Made by a program: the position numbers and the translations under genes. This document shows, piece after piece, positions 9,078 to 18,400 of a stretch of 64,000 bases of DNA. The stretch is from Kofleriaceae bacterium (lineage in GTDB: Bacteria > Myxococcota_A > Polyangia > Haliangiales > Haliangiaceae): positions 1 through 64,000 of the forward strand of contig JAGPCY010000029.1 of the NCBI GenBank assembly GCA_018057825.1, read 5' to 3'. The notes below the pieces were generated by a model that did not search any database, was not told where the DNA came from, and worked only from the letters and a program-made list of their open reading frames with translations. Positions within the stretch are counted from its first letter, which is position 1. Every line of letters starts with the position of its first letter.

Positions 9078-9210
9078 GTCGCTCTCCTTGTCCCGGCTCA
9101 CCGCCACTCCGTGGCTCGTCCACGCGGGCGGTGCGCCATGCGGGCCTTAGCAGCTGGCGGGCCATGCAGCGTTTCGCCTCATGCCGCGGGCTTGGCGCGA
9201 GGCCGCTGTC

Positions 9211-9301
9211 CGGCGGTGTCCGGCCCGCCGGCCAGCCGTCCGACCGGCCGGACGAACCCGGACACCGCCGAAGATCGGGCTGTCCGATATTCGGACAGCC
9301 C
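9211..9301. promoter_or_regulatory. Nested and tandem palindromes upstream of the protease gene
   Basis: CGGCGGTGTCCGG at 9211-9223 pairs perfectly with CCGGACACCGCCG at 9259-9271. Inside that loop CGTCCG pairs with CGGACG. Immediately downstream GGGCTGTCCGA and TCGGACAGCCC (9277-9301) form a second perfect 11-bp stem around TAT. The second hairpin could serve as an operator or terminator; there is no T-run. TGTCCG is shared by the stems, which suggests one binding specificity. Function is not shown by sequence. Confidence 0.55.
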
Positions 9302-9344
9302 GCGGGGCGCCGGCCCCCGCCAGGCGACTCGACCCACGAAGCTG

Positions 9345-9740
9345 CGGCAGAGCGGTACGCAGCCGGCCGGCAGAGCGGTACGTAGCCAACCGGTACGCAG
9401 CAGCCAACCGGTACGCAGCCAACCGGTACGCAGCCAACCGGTACGCAGCCAACCGGTACGCAGCCAGCCAGCCAACCGGTACGCAGCCAACCGGTACGCA
9501 GCCAACCGGTACGCAGCCAGCCGGTACGCAGCAGCCAACCGGTACGCAGCCAACCGGTACGCAGCCAACCGGTACGCAGCCAGCCGGTACGCAGCAGCCA
9601 ACCGGTACGCAGCCAACCGGTACGCAGCCAACCGGTACGCAGCCAACCGGTACGCAGCCAACCGGTACGCAGCCAACCGGTACGCAGCCAACCGGTACGC
9701 AGCCAACCGGCGGCGGTACGCAGCCAACCGGCGGCGGCCA
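9345..9740. repeat. 15-bp satellite array AACCGGTACGCAGCC, about 22 copies
   Basis: CGGTACG occurs about 22 times. Most units are AACCGGTACGCAGCC; interspersed variants (AGCCGGTACGCAGC, AACCGGCGGCGG) give a higher-order pattern. Each unit contains the palindrome ACCGGT. There are no unique spacers, so it is not CRISPR. All frames stay open and give NRYAA or TGTQP repeats that I do not accept as a protein. From about 9760 to 9835 it degrades into CCGAGT/CCGACC hexamers like the arrays elsewhere. Confidence 0.9.
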
Positions 9741-9863
9741 ACCGGCGGCGGCGATCGATCGCGAGTCCGAGTTCGACCCGACTCCGACCCCGAGACCGAG
9801 TCCGCCACGAGGCCGACCCCGAGGCGGAGTCCGCCCCCCCGATCCTTGTCGGTGTGGTCGGTA

Positions 9864-10595
9864 CTAGCGCCCGGCGGCCTTGATCATCACGATCGGGGTC
9901 TTGGCGATCACTCGCAGCTCGGTCGACAGATACGTCTTCAGATCCTCGAGGGACGCGGTGTACGCCAGGTCGTAGAGCAGTTTGATCCGCATGTCGTCGG
10001 CCAGGTTGCCCTTGGTCTCGTCGAGGTCGTACGGGTTCTGCAGCGTCGAGGCCAGCTTGGCGATCTCCGAGCCCTCGGGCACCTCGCCCGTGTAGCCTAG
10101 CGACACTTGGGCCAGGCCGGTGATCCCGGGCTTGACGTCCCGCATCCGCTCTTCGAAGAAGGGGATCGCGTAGGCCAGGTGTTCGATCAGCTCGGGGCGT
10201 TCCGGGCGCGGGCCGACCAGGCTCATCTCGCCGCGCAGGACGTCCCAGAACTGCGGCAGCTCGTCGAGGCGCGACTTGCGCAAGAACTTGCCGACCCGGG
10301 TGATCCGCGGGTCGTCCTTGCCTGCGACCACCGCGCCGGTGAACTTCTCGGCGTCCGGACGCATGGTCCGGAACTTGTGCATGTGGAACTCGTGGAAGCG
10401 GAAGCGCTTGATCCCACCCTCGTACTTCACGTCGCGCAGGCCACCGGCGCGGCGCTGCCGAAACAGCACTGGCCCGGGCGAGTCGATATAGATCGCCGCG
10501 GCGATCACCGGCATGAGAGGGGCGGTCAGGGCCAGGCCCGCCAGCGAACCGACGACGTCGATCGCGCGCTTGACCAGACGAACGCTGCGTAGCAT
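9864..10595 (-). CDS. Polyprenyl-phosphate sugar-1-phosphate transferase (bacterial sugar transferase family)
   Basis: 243 residues of the PF02397 type. An N-terminal membrane/re-entrant helix (VVGSLAGLALTAPLMPVIAAAIY) precedes the signature stretches SPGPVLFRQRRAG, KFRTM, SRLDELPQFWDVLRG, MSLVGPRPERPE and KPGITGLAQVS. These enzymes move a sugar-1-phosphate from a nucleotide sugar to undecaprenyl phosphate at the inner membrane, starting exopolysaccharide or O-antigen repeat units. The length matches the monotopic catalytic-only class rather than the long WbaP/WcaJ type with extra helices. ATG 10595 was chosen because longer frames run into the divergent gene at 10674. The glycosyltransferase at 11633 may belong to the same pathway. 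Confidence 0.88.
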   Translation of the reverse strand: MLRSVRLVKRAIDVVGSLAGLALTAPLMPVIAAAIYIDSPGPVLFRQRRAGGLRDVKYEGGIKRFRFHEFHMHKFRTMRPDAEKFTGAVVAGKDDPRITRVGKFLRKSRLDELPQFWDVLRGEMSLVGPRPERPELIEHLAYAIPFFEERMRDVKPGITGLAQVSLGYTGEVPEGSEIAKLASTLQNPYDLDETKGNLADDMRIKLLYDLAYTASLEDLKTYLSTELRVIAKTPIVMIKAAGR

Positions 10596-10673
10596 CGGGA
10601 TCGACGCTACCACGCCTGCGATCGCCACCGCACAGCCCAAGCGCGAGGTCTTCTGATACAGTGTCGTCCGTCC

Positions 10674-11153
10674 ATGGGTTCCCCCCACATCCGCCTGACC
10701 TCGCCTTGCTCGCTGCGTCATCGCGCGCTCGCGGTGCGCCTGGTCGCCGAGGCCTGCCGGTTGGTCCGGGGTGAGCGCTCGGGCGACGATCTGGCGCCCG
10801 GCTACGATGTGCGTGACCCGTTCGACGTCGCTGTGGTCTCGGCCTTCGCCGAGATCTACAATAACGTCGCGCTCCACGCCTGCGCCGGCCTGACCGATCC
10901 TGCGGTCGAGCTGCGCATCGTCGCCGAGCGCGACCGCATCGTGATCGAGTTGGTCGATCCCGGTCGCCGGTTCGATCCGGCGGTCGTCGCCAGCCCCGAT
11001 CTAGACGCACTTCCCGAGGGCGGGATGGGGTTGCACATCGCCCGGGCCATGCTCGACACCGTCGACTACGAGCCCGGGCCACCCAACCTGTGGCGGCTGA
11101 TCAAGCGCCGCACCGCCGCGAGCGACCACGACGCTCCGGTCCAGACCGCGTAA
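10674..11153 (+). CDS. RsbW-like anti-sigma serine kinase (GHKL ATPase)
   Basis: 159 residues with the HATPase_c_2 layout: N-box helix EIYNNVALHA (about 62-71), a DPGRRFDP G1-type motif, and GGMGLHIARAMLD as the G2 lid. RsbW/SpoIIAB-type kinases bind a sigma factor or other target and phosphorylate a STAS partner on Ser or Thr. The STAS protein follows 10 bases downstream, so the pair is very probably co-transcribed. The phosphatase at 5531-7213 would supply the opposing activity. No sigma factor gene is present in the window, so the output is unknown. Confidence 0.85.
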   Translation: MGSPHIRLTSPCSLRHRALAVRLVAEACRLVRGERSGDDLAPGYDVRDPFDVAVVSAFAEIYNNVALHACAGLTDPAVELRIVAERDRIVIELVDPGRRFDPAVVASPDLDALPEGGMGLHIARAMLDTVDYEPGPPNLWRLIKRRTAASDHDAPVQTA

Positions 11154-11163
11154 AGGGAATCCT

Positions 11164-11469
11164 GTGCCGATCCAATTCGACCGTACCGACGACGGTGATC
11201 TCACCTCGCTCCGCATCGACGGCACTCTCGACGTGCTGACCGCCCCGGAGCTCGCGCCGACCATCGATCAGATCGTGTCCGAGCGCCGGGCCAAGGTCTC
11301 GGTCAACCTCGCCGGCCTCGATCTCATCGACAGCTCCGGGGTCGCAGCCTTGGTCGCGCTGTACAAGCGAGTGCGCGCCGTCGGTGGTCAGGTCACCGTC
11401 ACCGGCGCGCGCGATCAGCCCCTGGCGATCTTCAAGCTGCTGCGCATGGACAAGGTGTTTTCGCTGTAG
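11164..11469 (+). CDS. STAS-domain anti-sigma factor antagonist
   Basis: 101 residues from a GTG start. A single STAS domain: TSLRIDGTLDVLTAPEL at the N-terminus and the phosphorylation loop LIDSSGVAALVALYKR, where the Ser of DSSG (about residue 58) is the conserved kinase target in SpoIIAA/RsbV proteins. It is co-directional with and 10 bases after the RsbW-like kinase. In the family model the dephosphorylated form binds the kinase and releases its client. I infer it is the substrate of both that kinase and the HAMP-SpoIIE phosphatase upstream. Confidence 0.87.
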   Translation: MPIQFDRTDDGDLTSLRIDGTLDVLTAPELAPTIDQIVSERRAKVSVNLAGLDLIDSSGVAALVALYKRVRAVGGQVTVTGARDQPLAIFKLLRMDKVFSL

Positions 11470-11632
11470 GCCGCGACCGCCCGGAACTTCTCTACCACCG
11501 GCGATCCCCATGCGCTTCGTTGCCGCTCCCCGAGTCCCGACCGGTCGCGCGCCGTCGCGGCCTGGCGGGCGACGGCCTCCGTGCCGGGGTGGTCTCGTCC
11601 GCTCACGGTCGGCGCACTAGGGCGCTGCGCGC

Positions 11633-12823
11633 GTGCGCGTCCTCATCGTCACCAAGATCTTTCCCAACGCCGCCGAGCCGCTGTCGGCGCCGTTCAACCG
11701 TCAGCAGTTCGCGGCGCTGGCCAAGCGGTGCGAAGTCGTCGACGTCCTGGCGACCATCCCGTCGTACCCGGGCGCGCGGCTCCTGGCGCGCTGGTCGAGC
11801 GCTGGGCGGCTGGCTCGGGTCCCCGCCCATGAGACCATCGCGGGCCTTTCCGTCCGCCATCCGCGCACGCTCTTCGTGCCGCGCCTGGGCCACGGCACAT
11901 GGGGGCCGTTGTACCTGGCGTCGATCGCGCCGGTCGTCGTCGGGTATCGCGGCCGGGTCGACGTTGTGCTGGCGTCCTGGGCGTACCCCGACGGCTTCGC
12001 CGGGGTGCTAGCGGCGCGACTCTTGGGCGTGCCGGCCGTCGTCAAGCTGCACGGCTCGGACATCAACGTCAACGCCAAGCTGCCGTGGCCGCGGCGACAG
12101 CTCGCGTGGGCGCTGCCGCGGGCGGCGCGGGTGGTGGCGGTCAGCCAGCCGCTAGCCGACGAGGTCGCGGCCCTCGGCGTCGACCGCGCGCGCATCGCCC
12201 TGGTGCGCAACGGCGTCGACGGCGAGCTGTTCGCGCCGCGCGACCGCGCCGCGGCGCGCCGCGCTCTGGGCCTGCCGGCCGACGTGCCCATCGCGCTCTA
12301 CGTCGGCAACCTCAAGGCCGCCAAGGGCGTGCTCGATCTGCTGGACGCCTTCGCCCGGCTGGCAGCGCGGATCCCCGACGCCCACCTGGTGATCGTCGGC
12401 GGCGGCGAGGAGCGCGCCGCCGTCGAGGCCGCCGCGGCGCGCGAGCCGCGTCTGCGCTTCGTTGGGCCGCGGCCGCTGCCCGAGATTCCCGCGTTCATGG
12501 CGGCGTGCGACGTGCTCACCTTGGCGAGCTGGGCCGAAGGCACGCCGAACGTGGTCCTCGAGGCACTGGCCAGTGGTCGGCGGGTCGTCGCCACCGCGGT
12601 CGGCGGCGTACCCGACCTCCTCGACGATCCCCTCCTGGGCGAGTTGGTCCCCGCAAAGCAGCCGCCCGCGCTGGCGGCCGCGCTCGAGCGAGCCCTGGCT
12701 CAGCCCTACGACGCCGAGGCGGTCGCGGCCCGGGGGGCCCGGGGCGGCTGGGACGCCAGCGCCGCCGCCCTGGCCGAGGTTCTGGCGGCGGCGGTCGCGG
12801 ATCCGGTCAGCCGGCGCCCCTGA
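11633..12823 (+). CDS. GT4-family glycosyltransferase
   Basis: 396 residues, GTG start. GT-B fold: N-terminal MRVLIVTKIFPNAAEPLSAPFNRQQ, KLHGSDIN in the acceptor half, then the nucleotide-sugar half with RNGVDGELFAP, LYVGNLKAAKGV, LVIVGGGEE and the retaining GT4 Glu motif EGTPNVVLEAL (E-x7-E). It transfers a sugar from an NDP-sugar to a growing glycan at the cytoplasmic face of the membrane; the exact sugar cannot be read. The polyprenyl sugar transferase 1 kb away suggests exopolysaccharide or LPS synthesis. Bases 11470-11632 upstream hold no gene that I can support. Confidence 0.88.
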   Translation: MRVLIVTKIFPNAAEPLSAPFNRQQFAALAKRCEVVDVLATIPSYPGARLLARWSSAGRLARVPAHETIAGLSVRHPRTLFVPRLGHGTWGPLYLASIAPVVVGYRGRVDVVLASWAYPDGFAGVLAARLLGVPAVVKLHGSDINVNAKLPWPRRQLAWALPRAARVVAVSQPLADEVAALGVDRARIALVRNGVDGELFAPRDRAAARRALGLPADVPIALYVGNLKAAKGVLDLLDAFARLAARIPDAHLVIVGGGEERAAVEAAAAREPRLRFVGPRPLPEIPAFMAACDVLTLASWAEGTPNVVLEALASGRRVVATAVGGVPDLLDDPLLGELVPAKQPPALAAALERALAQPYDAEAVAARGARGGWDASAAALAEVLAAAVADPVSRRP

Positions 12824-12853
12824 TCCGCGGCGCAGTCGGTGGGAAGGCCGGCC

Positions 12854-13051
12854 ATGCGCCCGCGCTCGATCGCTCTCGCTCTGAGTCTGTCCACCGTGGC
12901 GTGCGGCAGCGACGATGCTGCGCCGGTCGACGCGCCGGTCGACGCGGCGACGCTGCCGGGCGTGACCCAGGCCTCGACGCGGGCCGTGGTCGCAGCCGCC
13001 CTCGACCAGGACGACCTGGCGACCACGACCCTGACCGCGACGTTCCCGTAG
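12854..13051 (+). CDS. Short lipoprotein or truncated lipoprotein N-terminus
   Basis: 65 residues from ATG 12854, with GGGAAGG upstream at good spacing. Signal peptide MRPRSIALALSLSTVAC gives a lipobox Cys17 and GSDD. The APVDAPVDAA linker resembles that of the lipoprotein at 943. The coding sequence stops 48 residues after the Cys, so it may be the remaining N-terminus of a larger surface lipoprotein or a genuine small one. It follows the glycosyltransferase by 30 bases and may be co-transcribed. Confidence 0.5.
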   Translation: MRPRSIALALSLSTVACGSDDAAPVDAPVDAATLPGVTQASTRAVVAAALDQDDLATTTLTATFP

Positions 13052-13109
13052 GCGAGGCGAACTCGAGCTCCGAGGACGCTACATAGGCGCGGCCCCAAGA
13101 AGAGAGCTT

Positions 13110-13190
13110 CGCCGCAATCCTCCTCGGGATCGGGATCGGGATCGCGATCGCGATCGGAATCGAACTCGGCTCTGGACTCGGACCCGGGCT
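13110..13190. repeat. Short GGGATC/GCGATC hexamer run
   Basis: A short tandem hexamer tract (GGGATC, GCGATC) grades into CTCGGA-type units between the small lipoprotein and the RAYT gene. Together with flanking bases it fills 13052-13332, where I see no gene. Confidence 0.6.
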
Positions 13191-13332
13191 TCCAGCTCCG
13201 GCGCGTGGCCCGCGGCCGGGATGGCGAGCCTGGCGCCTGTCGTAGGTGCGTGCTACAGCAAACGCGTCTTCGAGCAGGCTGTGTTTGGTGACGTGGCGAG
13301 CCCGGTAGCGGGCGTGGGTGAAGGAGTGAACG

Positions 13333-14307
13333 ATGGCGCATCGGCAGCGGTGGTCTTTGGTGGGCGTGGTGGCGGAGGTGACGATCCGGACGTCGCAAGG
13401 GCAGTTCTGGCTGAGGCCCGACCCGGCGTGCAACGAGATCGTCGAAGGCGTGCTTGGCAAGGCGCTGAAGAAGTACCCAGGGGTCCGGCTGCACGCGTAC
13501 GACGCGCAGTCGAACCACTTGCACTACGCGGTGTCGACGGTCGAGCCCGGGCAGCTCGCGCCGTTCAAGGACTTCGTCCACGGCAACCTCGCGCGCAAGG
13601 TCAATCGGTTGCGCGGGCGGCACGGGGCATTTTGGAGTCGTCGGGGCGCGGAGATCGCGATCGTCGACGATGACGCGCAGATCGCGCGGCTCCGGTACAT
13701 CCTGGCCCAGGGGCCGGCGGCGGGGCTGGTCGCCTCGCCGACGTCGTGGCCGGGGGCGTCATCGACGTCGGCGCTACTCGGAAACATGCGGGTGAGCGCG
13801 ACCTACGTCTCACAAGACGCCCGACGTCGGAACGCCAAGCGCAAGCATCCGCTGCCCGAGGCCGAACTCGCGGAGGACGTGTCGTTCGAGCTGACGCCGT
13901 TGCCGGTCTGGGCCGACCTCTCGCCCGAACAGCACCGCGGCAAGGTCGCCGGGCTGGTTGAGGACGTCGAGCGAGCGCATGAGACGCGGCCGGTGCTCGG
14001 TGTCTGCGGCGTGCTGGAGCAGCGTCCGGACGCGGCGCCCGCGGAGTTCCAGCCCAGCCCCATGCCCCTGTGCCACGCCAGCTCCGCGGACAGCCACCGA
14101 CGCTTTCGCGCGGCGTATCGTCGGTTCCGAGAGGCATACCTCGAGGCCGCGCGCTTCGCCCGGTCGAACCCGGGCGCCACCCTCGAAGAGCTCCAGTCCC
14201 GGTACCCGCCGGGCAGCTACATCCGCTTCGGTGCCCACGTCGCGGCCCCGAAGGACTTCGTGCCGCCGTGGCGAACCGATCCGTCCGACGCTGACGCGGC
14301 TTGCTGA
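13333..14307 (+). CDS. REP-associated tyrosine transposase (RAYT, Y1/HUH family)
   Basis: 324 residues from ATG with GAAGGAG upstream. The HUH motif is NHLHY (His62, His64) after AYDAQS, and the catalytic Tyr candidate is Tyr122 in RLRYILAQGPAAGLV followed by SWPGAS, which is the RAYT signature region. These single-strand nucleases nick and join at REP palindromes and are thought to spread them as a domesticated IS200/IS605-like activity. The C-terminal 170 residues are longer than in typical RAYTs (about 150-230 residues total) and carry no domain that I can name. Palindromic repeats lie directly downstream (14499-14560). Confidence 0.85.
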   Translation: MAHRQRWSLVGVVAEVTIRTSQGQFWLRPDPACNEIVEGVLGKALKKYPGVRLHAYDAQSNHLHYAVSTVEPGQLAPFKDFVHGNLARKVNRLRGRHGAFWSRRGAEIAIVDDDAQIARLRYILAQGPAAGLVASPTSWPGASSTSALLGNMRVSATYVSQDARRRNAKRKHPLPEAELAEDVSFELTPLPVWADLSPEQHRGKVAGLVEDVERAHETRPVLGVCGVLEQRPDAAPAEFQPSPMPLCHASSADSHRRFRAAYRRFREAYLEAARFARSNPGATLEELQSRYPPGSYIRFGAHVAAPKDFVPPWRTDPSDADAAC

Positions 14308-14479
14308 CCCGAGCCCGTCCGGTTCACCTCCTCGCGCCGACGCGCCAGCTCCGACCTCGCCTGCGCCTCGCTTAGCCTGACCGCCTCCCGGCGTTCGGGC
14401 GCCGCGCGTTTTCGGTCCGCGCCCGACAACGCCTGCGCGGCGCCGGCCCCTCAGGTGACCCCCCGCGACGCGGGTCCCG

Positions 14480-14625
14480 CGGGTGGCTGGGATCTCCCGG
14501 GTGGCTGCCACCCTTGCTGGGGGCCACCCTTGCTGGGGATCGCCCGGGTGGCTGCCACCCTTGCTGGGCCAGCCACCCTTGCTGGGGCCACCCTTGCTGG
14601 GCTGGGGCGTGACCTCCCGGGTGGC
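14480..14625. repeat. Palindrome-containing repeat cluster downstream of RAYT
   Basis: GGGTGGCTGCCACCC (7-bp stems around one base) occurs at 14499-14513 and 14546-14560. Partial copies CCACCCTTGCTGGG recur at least five times up to 14610. Hairpin-forming units next to a RAYT gene are what REP/BIME clusters look like, but the expected GTAG-type foot tetranucleotide is not obvious. Bases 14308-14479 hold no gene. Confidence 0.65.
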
Positions 14626-14689
14626 GAGGCGTCGAGTCAACGAAACGACGAGCGATCGCGCGCTCGTCGTCACGTCGACCCGCCGACCG

Positions 14690-15319
14690 TCAGCGGCCGC
14701 CGCCGCCGCCGGTGTGGTGGGCGATCGCAGCGAGGATCGGGGCCAGGACCTCGCGATCGCGGCGGGCGCGGTGGGCGACGCGAAAGGCCGACATCGCGGC
14801 GTCGAGCCCGGCGAGATGAGCCTCGACGCGCTCGAGGGCGCCGCGGCGGTGCAGCTCGGCGCGCAGGCCGTGGCAGAAGAATCGGACGCAGCGCGCCGGG
14901 CGATGGGCGAGCACGAGCGAACACCCGGTGGCGCCACGAAAGGCGCACCCGGCGTGGGGGTGGCGCCGCGACGGCGGCTGCAGGTCGGTCGGGCGCGTGC
15001 CAGCGAGCGCCAGCGCGGCCAGCTCGTCGTCGTCGAACAGCTCGGCGGTCACGCCGGCGCAACAGGCGCCGCCGGCGTGCTGGCCGATGGGGAGCGGGTG
15101 TCCGGCGGCGCAGGTGCCACACGCGTCGACCGCGGGGACCGCCGCCGCCACCGCCCGCTTGGCGTCGCCGACCGCCCGCGCCAGCTCGCGTTCCTCGTCG
15201 TCGACGTCGGCGGCGACCTCGGCGCGCAGCCGCCGGTCGAGGGCCGCGAGCTCCCCCGCGCGCGTGCGCGGCTGCAGCAGGCGAGCCAGCGGGACCCAGG
15301 TCGACCTCGGGGGAAACAT
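14690..15319 (-). CDS. Cysteine-cluster protein, possibly YkgJ-like metal-binding
   Basis: 209 residues from ATG 15319. An N-terminal helical region (about 10-60) leads to two cysteine groups: CGTCAAGHPLPIGQHAGGACC and then CAFRGATGCSLVLAHRPARCVRFFCHGL. The CxxxxxxC...RPxxCxxFxC layout resembles YkgJ-type (PF03692) putative zinc or iron chelating proteins, though spacing is not identical. It ends GGGGGR. It is divergent from lhr with about 130 bases between the starts. The role is unknown; metal binding is inferred from the cysteines and histidines. Confidence 0.65.
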   Translation of the reverse strand: MFPPRSTWVPLARLLQPRTRAGELAALDRRLRAEVAADVDDEERELARAVGDAKRAVAAAVPAVDACGTCAAGHPLPIGQHAGGACCAGVTAELFDDDELAALALAGTRPTDLQPPSRRHPHAGCAFRGATGCSLVLAHRPARCVRFFCHGLRAELHRRGALERVEAHLAGLDAAMSAFRVAHRARRDREVLAPILAAIAHHTGGGGGR

Positions 15320-15448
15320 CGGCGTCGCGCTCCGGCGTACCACGGCGTCGCCCTGGGCAGTAGCGGCGCGACCGGCGGTCGGCGATGCCACCGTCGTGGG
15401 CCGGCGGCGCTGACACCGGGCCGGCTGCGCCCTGCTAGGCTCGCCGCG

Positions 15449-18400
15449 ATGTCCGCGCTGGCCGAGTTCGCACCGTCGACGGCGCGGTGGTTCGCGGCGA
15501 CCTTCGCGGAGCCGACGGCGCCGCAGCGCGCGGCGTGGCCGGCGATCGCGCGCGGCGAACATGTCCTGCTCGTCGCTCCGACCGGCAGCGGCAAGACCCT
15601 GGCGGCCTTCCTGGCTGCTCTCGATCGGCTGCTGTTCGGACCACCGGTGGCGCGGCCGACCCGCGGCGCCGGCCCAGGGACGCGGGTGCTGTACGTGTCG
15701 CCGATCAAGGCGCTGGCGGTCGACGTCGAGCGCAACCTGGCGACGCCGCTGGCCGGCCTCACCGCCCAGGCCGCCGCCGATGGGGTCGTGGCCCAGCCGG
15801 TGACCGTGGCGGTGCGCAGCGGCGACACCAGCGCGCGCGATCGCCGGGCGATCGCCCGCGGCGCGGCCGACATCCTCATCACCACGCCCGAGTCGCTGTA
15901 TCTCATGTTGACCAGCGCGGCGCGGTCGGCGCTGGCCGCGGTCGAGGTCGTCATCATCGACGAGATCCACGCGCTGTGCGGCGACGAGCGCGGCGCGCAC
16001 CTGGCGCTGTCGCTCGAGCGCCTCGAGCACCTGGTGGGGCGACCGATCCAGCGGGTCGGGCTGTCGGCGACCCAGCGGCCCCTCGACGAGGTCGCCCGGT
16101 TCCTGGCCGGCGCGCGCCCGGTGACGATCGTCGACGCCGCCGGGCCCAAGGCCCTGGCCCTCACGATCGAGGTGCCGTTCGCCGAGCCCGGACCTCCCGG
16201 CGCCGGGCCGGCCGCGACCAACTGGGAGCTGGTCTTCCCCCGGCTGCGCGCGCTGATCGAAAGCCACACCTCGACGCTGGTGTTCGTCAACTCGCGGCGC
16301 CTGGCCGAGCGCACCGCCGGCGCGATCAACGAGCTGGCCGGGACGACGTTGGTCCACGCTCACCACGGCTCGGTGGCCAAGGAGCAGCGGGCCGCGATCG
16401 AGGACGCCCTCAAGCGCGGCGCGCTGCGCGGCCTGATCGCGACCAGCTCGCTCGAGCTCGGCATCGACATGGGGGCGATCGATCTGGTGGTCCAGGTCGA
16501 GCCGCCGCCGACGGTGGCCAGCGGGCTGCAGCGGGTCGGCCGGGCCGGCCACCAGGTCGGCGCGGTCTCGACCGGGGTGATCGTGTCGAAGCACAAGGGC
16601 GACGTGCTGGCGTGCGCGGCGCTGGCGGCGGCGATGCGCGCCGGCGCGGTCGAGCGCAGCCGCTACCTACGAAACCCCCTCGACGTCCTGGCGCAGCAGC
16701 TGGTGGCGATGGCGGCGCTCGAGCCGTGGCGCGTCGACGACGCCTATGCGCTGGTGCGGCGGACCGGCAACTTCGCCGAGCTGCCGCGGTCGATGTTCGA
16801 CGCCACGATCGAGATGCTGGCCGGCAGCTACCCCCTCGAGGAGCTGGCTGAGGTCCGCCCGCGCCTGGCCTACGACCGCGCGGCCGGCGTGGTGCGCGCG
16901 CGCGACGGCGCCCACCGGGTCGCGATCGCGTCGGGCGGGACGATCGCCGATCGTGGCCTCTATCCGGTGTACCTGGTCGACGCCCCGCCCGGACGCGGTC
17001 GGCTCGGCGAGCTCGACGAGGAGATGGTCTTCGAGAGCAAGGTCGGCGATCGCTTCATCCTCGGCGCGTCGACCTGGCGGATCGTCGACGTCACCCACGA
17101 CCGCGTGATGGTGGCGCCGGCGCCGGGCGAGCCCGGGCGCATGCCGTTCTGGCGCGGCGAGGCCGGCCTGCGGTCCTTCGAGCTCGGGCAACGGATGGGC
17201 GGGCTGGCCCGCGAGCTGGCGGCGGTGCCGGCGGCGGCGGCGCGCGATCGCTTGATCCACGAGCACGGCCTGACGCCGACCGCCGCGACCGTGCTGGTCG
17301 ACGAGCTGGCGGCCCAGGCCGCGGCCTCGGCGGTGCCGACCGATCGCACCGTCGTGGTCGAGATCTCGCCCGACGAGCTGGGCGATCTGCGGGTGTGCGT
17401 GCTGGCGCCTTTTGGGGCCCGGGTGCTGGCGCCGTGGGCGATGCTGGCCCAGGCCGCGGCTCGGACCGCGCTCGGCTTCGAGGTCGAGCTGCTCTGGACC
17501 AACGACGGCTTCGTGGTCCGCCTCCCCAGCGGCACGCCGGTCGGCGACCTCGACGCCTGGCTCGTGCCGCGCCCCGAGGCCTGCGGTCAGGCGTTGACCG
17601 AGCTGGTCGGGGCGACCTCGATGTTCGCCGCGAGGTTCCGCGAGGCGGCCGGGCGGGCCTTGCTGTTGCCCCGTCGGCGTCCCGGGCAGCGCACGCCGCT
17701 GTGGCACGTCCGCAAGAAGGCCCAGGACCTCTTGCGCGGCGCCCAGCGCCTGACTGACTTCCCGATCCTCCTCGAGGCCTACCGCAAGGTCCTGGTCGAC
17801 GTCCTCGACGTCGCCGGGTTGCGCGCGGTCCTCGCCGAGCTGGCCGACGGCACGATCGCGGTCGCGCACCACGCGGTGGCGCGGCCGTCACCAGCGGCGG
17901 CCGCGGTCATGTTCGGGTACGTCGCCAGCTTCATGTACGAGGGCGACGCGCCGCCTCTCGAGCGCCGGGCGGCGGCCCTGGCGATCGATCCCGCGCGCTT
18001 GCGCGAGCTGACCGGCGACGGTTCGCTGCGCGAGCTGATCGACGCCGCGGTGCTGGCCGAGGTCGAGGCCGGCCTGGGCGGGCGCGACGAGCTCCCGACC
18101 TCGCTCGATCGCGCCTACGATCGACTGCTGCGCTTGGGCGATGTCGGGCCTGGCGACTGGCCGGTCGAGGCCGCGGCGCTCCTCGATGAACTACTCGCCG
18201 GTGGGCGGGCGGTCCGCCACCGCGGCCTGGTGTTCGCCGCCGATCAGGGCGCGCGCTACCGCGACGCCCTGGGCTGGCCGGTGGCCGCGACCGGGCCGGC
18301 CTCGCCGCAGCCGCTGCGCGATCTGATCGTGCGCTTCGCCCGTACCCGCGGGCCCTTCACCCGCGCCGAGGTGATCGCGCGCTACGGCGCGCACGCCGAC

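Noticed and set aside
9345-9740. Possible CRISPR array
   Set aside because: Units are 15 bp in direct contact with no unique spacers, and no cas genes are present.
13200-13332. Possible REP or small RNA upstream of the RAYT gene
   Set aside because: Only short imperfect symmetry around CTTCGAG was found; nothing strong enough to annotate.
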